This document shows, piece after piece, positions 5,857-6,373 of a stretch of DNA of 6,373 nucleotides (the stretch's first letter is position 1; each line of letters begins with the position of its first letter). This DNA comes from Armatimonadetes bacterium UBA5829. GTDB lineage: Bacteria; Armatimonadota; UBA5829. A program made the position numbers and the translations under genes. The DNA is taken from the NCBI GenBank assembly GCA_002431715.1, contig DJHI01000263.1:8079-14451 (forward strand). The letters are read 5' to 3'. The notes under the pieces are model-generated. The model was given only the letters and a program-made list of their open reading frames with translations. It was not told where the DNA came from and did no database searches.

Positions 5857-6270
5857 GTGGCGAGAAAGATTCTAGCCGTTGATGACGAAAAGCACATTGT
5901 TCGCTTAGTTCAGGTGAACCTTGAGCGGGCTGGGTATGAAGTAGTTACGGCCAATGACGGAAAAGAGGCACTGCAGAAGGTGGCGGAGGAAAATCCGGAC
6001 CTTGTAGTCCTCGATGTTATGATGCCCTATATGGATGGCTTTGAGGTTCTCCAGAACCTGAGAAGAAATCCGGCCACTCGAGACATTCCGGTTATTATGT
6101 TAACTGCAAAGGCTCAGGATGCTGATGTTTTTAAGGGATGGCAGTCTGGCGTTGACTGTTACCTGACAAAACCGTTCAATCCAATGGAGCTTCTTTCGTT
6201 TGTAAAGAGAATATTCGATTCATCGGATGGCGGTCCCGGCGGAGATGTCCGCTATGAGATCAAACTCTAA
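5857..6270 (+). CDS. Stand-alone response regulator (CheY-like receiver domain only)
   Basis: A 137-residue cytosolic receiver with no DNA-binding or enzymatic output domain. The acidic pocket is Asp9-Asp10, the phosphoacceptor is Asp53 in LVVLDVMMPYMDGFEVL (49-65), and the switch residues Thr83 (MLTAK) and Lys105 (YLTKPF) with aromatic Tyr102 are all present, so it should be phosphorylated by a histidine kinase and signal by protein contact. The domain ends near 117; the remaining 20 residues (SSDGGPGGDVRYEIKL at the end) form a Gly-rich flexible tail. It starts at GTG 5857, 6 bases after AAGGAGGT (5843-5850), with its own promoter, and ends in tandem stops TAATAA. No kinase is adjacent, so it is an orphan; chemotaxis, motility or a phosphorelay are all possible roles. 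Confidence 0.94.
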   Translation: MARKILAVDDEKHIVRLVQVNLERAGYEVVTANDGKEALQKVAEENPDLVVLDVMMPYMDGFEVLQNLRRNPATRDIPVIMLTAKAQDADVFKGWQSGVDCYLTKPFNPMELLSFVKRIFDSSDGGPGGDVRYEIKL

Positions 6271-6309
6271 TAAAACCACCGAGTTGTGTGGTAGTCTAAG
6301 GAGAATGTT

Positions 6310-6373
6310 GTGAGTGACAAGAAGACACTGGCAATTATTTTGGGAACGGCTGTAGGCGTGGCTGCTGTGGCCG
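6310..6373 (+). CDS. Start of a membrane or exported protein (partial, cut by window end)
   Basis: GTG 6310 follows AAGGAG (6298-6303) with a 6-base gap and opens a frame to the window edge. The 21 visible residues begin (M)SDKKT and continue LAIILGTAVGVAAVA, a charged start followed by a hydrophobic Gly/Ala helix, as in a signal anchor. The start of YtxH-like small membrane proteins looks similar, but 21 residues cannot decide the family. It lies 39 bases after the response regulator stop with no strong terminator between (only a 5-base ACCAC/GTGGT stem at 6275-6292 without a T-run), so the two are probably co-transcribed. The ATG at 6305 is too close to the ribosome site and hits TGA two codons later. 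Confidence 0.65.
   Translation, partial: MSDKKTLAIILGTAVGVAAVA

Noticed and set aside
6275..6292. ACCAC/GTGGT stem after the response regulator as a terminator
   Set aside because: The stem has only five pairs with an eight-base loop and no T-run, and the next gene's ribosome site follows at once.

Overview
The window is a stretch of bacterial chromosome with moderate GC content and standard code 11; TAA, TAG and TGA all end recognisable proteins. I see no insertion sequence, CRISPR array, tRNA, rRNA or phage gene. No single gene fixes the taxonomy. A LeuT-type amino-acid symporter, a SpoIIAA/RsbV-like STAS protein, a family-4 glycosyltransferase paired with an alpha/alpha-toroid protein, and a lone receiver-domain protein together suggest a free-living, possibly deep-branching bacterium. 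I would not name a phylum from this alone.

Layout. Bases 1-76 may hold the last 24 codons of a plus-strand gene (weak). A minus-strand phosphorylase of the MTA/MTI phosphorylase family (134-859) reads leftward. The region 860-1253 has no gene. It carries a symmetrical -10 region near 969-976 that could serve both directions, followed by a series of inverted repeats that would form a structured leader for the next gene. A rightward cluster follows: STAS anti-anti-sigma protein (1254-1616), GT-B glycosyltransferase (1674-2984), toroid protein (about 3009-4049), LeuT-like sodium symporter (4057-5598), and a 47-residue membrane peptide overlapping the symporter's end (5591-5734). Spacings of 57, 24, 7 and -8 bases suggest one operon. 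A strong extended -10 sigma-70-type promoter (5797-5825) then drives a stand-alone response regulator (5857-6270). After it begins a further membrane or exported protein (6310 onward), cut by the window edge.

How the genes may work together. The glycosyltransferase and toroid protein are likely partners in making or trimming a surface or storage glycan. The symporter and its small subunit import an amino acid, probably small and hydrophobic. The STAS protein is a phosphorylatable switch for a sigma-factor or similar partner network whose kinase is not in the window. Why a switch protein sits at the head of a glycan and transport operon is not explained by the sequence.

The most unusual points concern translation starts. 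The toroid protein has a conserved N-terminus but no ATG, GTG or TTG in the right place: the best-placed codon is ATA at 3009, behind a good Shine-Dalgarno sequence. The glycosyltransferase's strong Shine-Dalgarno sequence lies about 40 bases upstream of its ATG, with a long hairpin between them.
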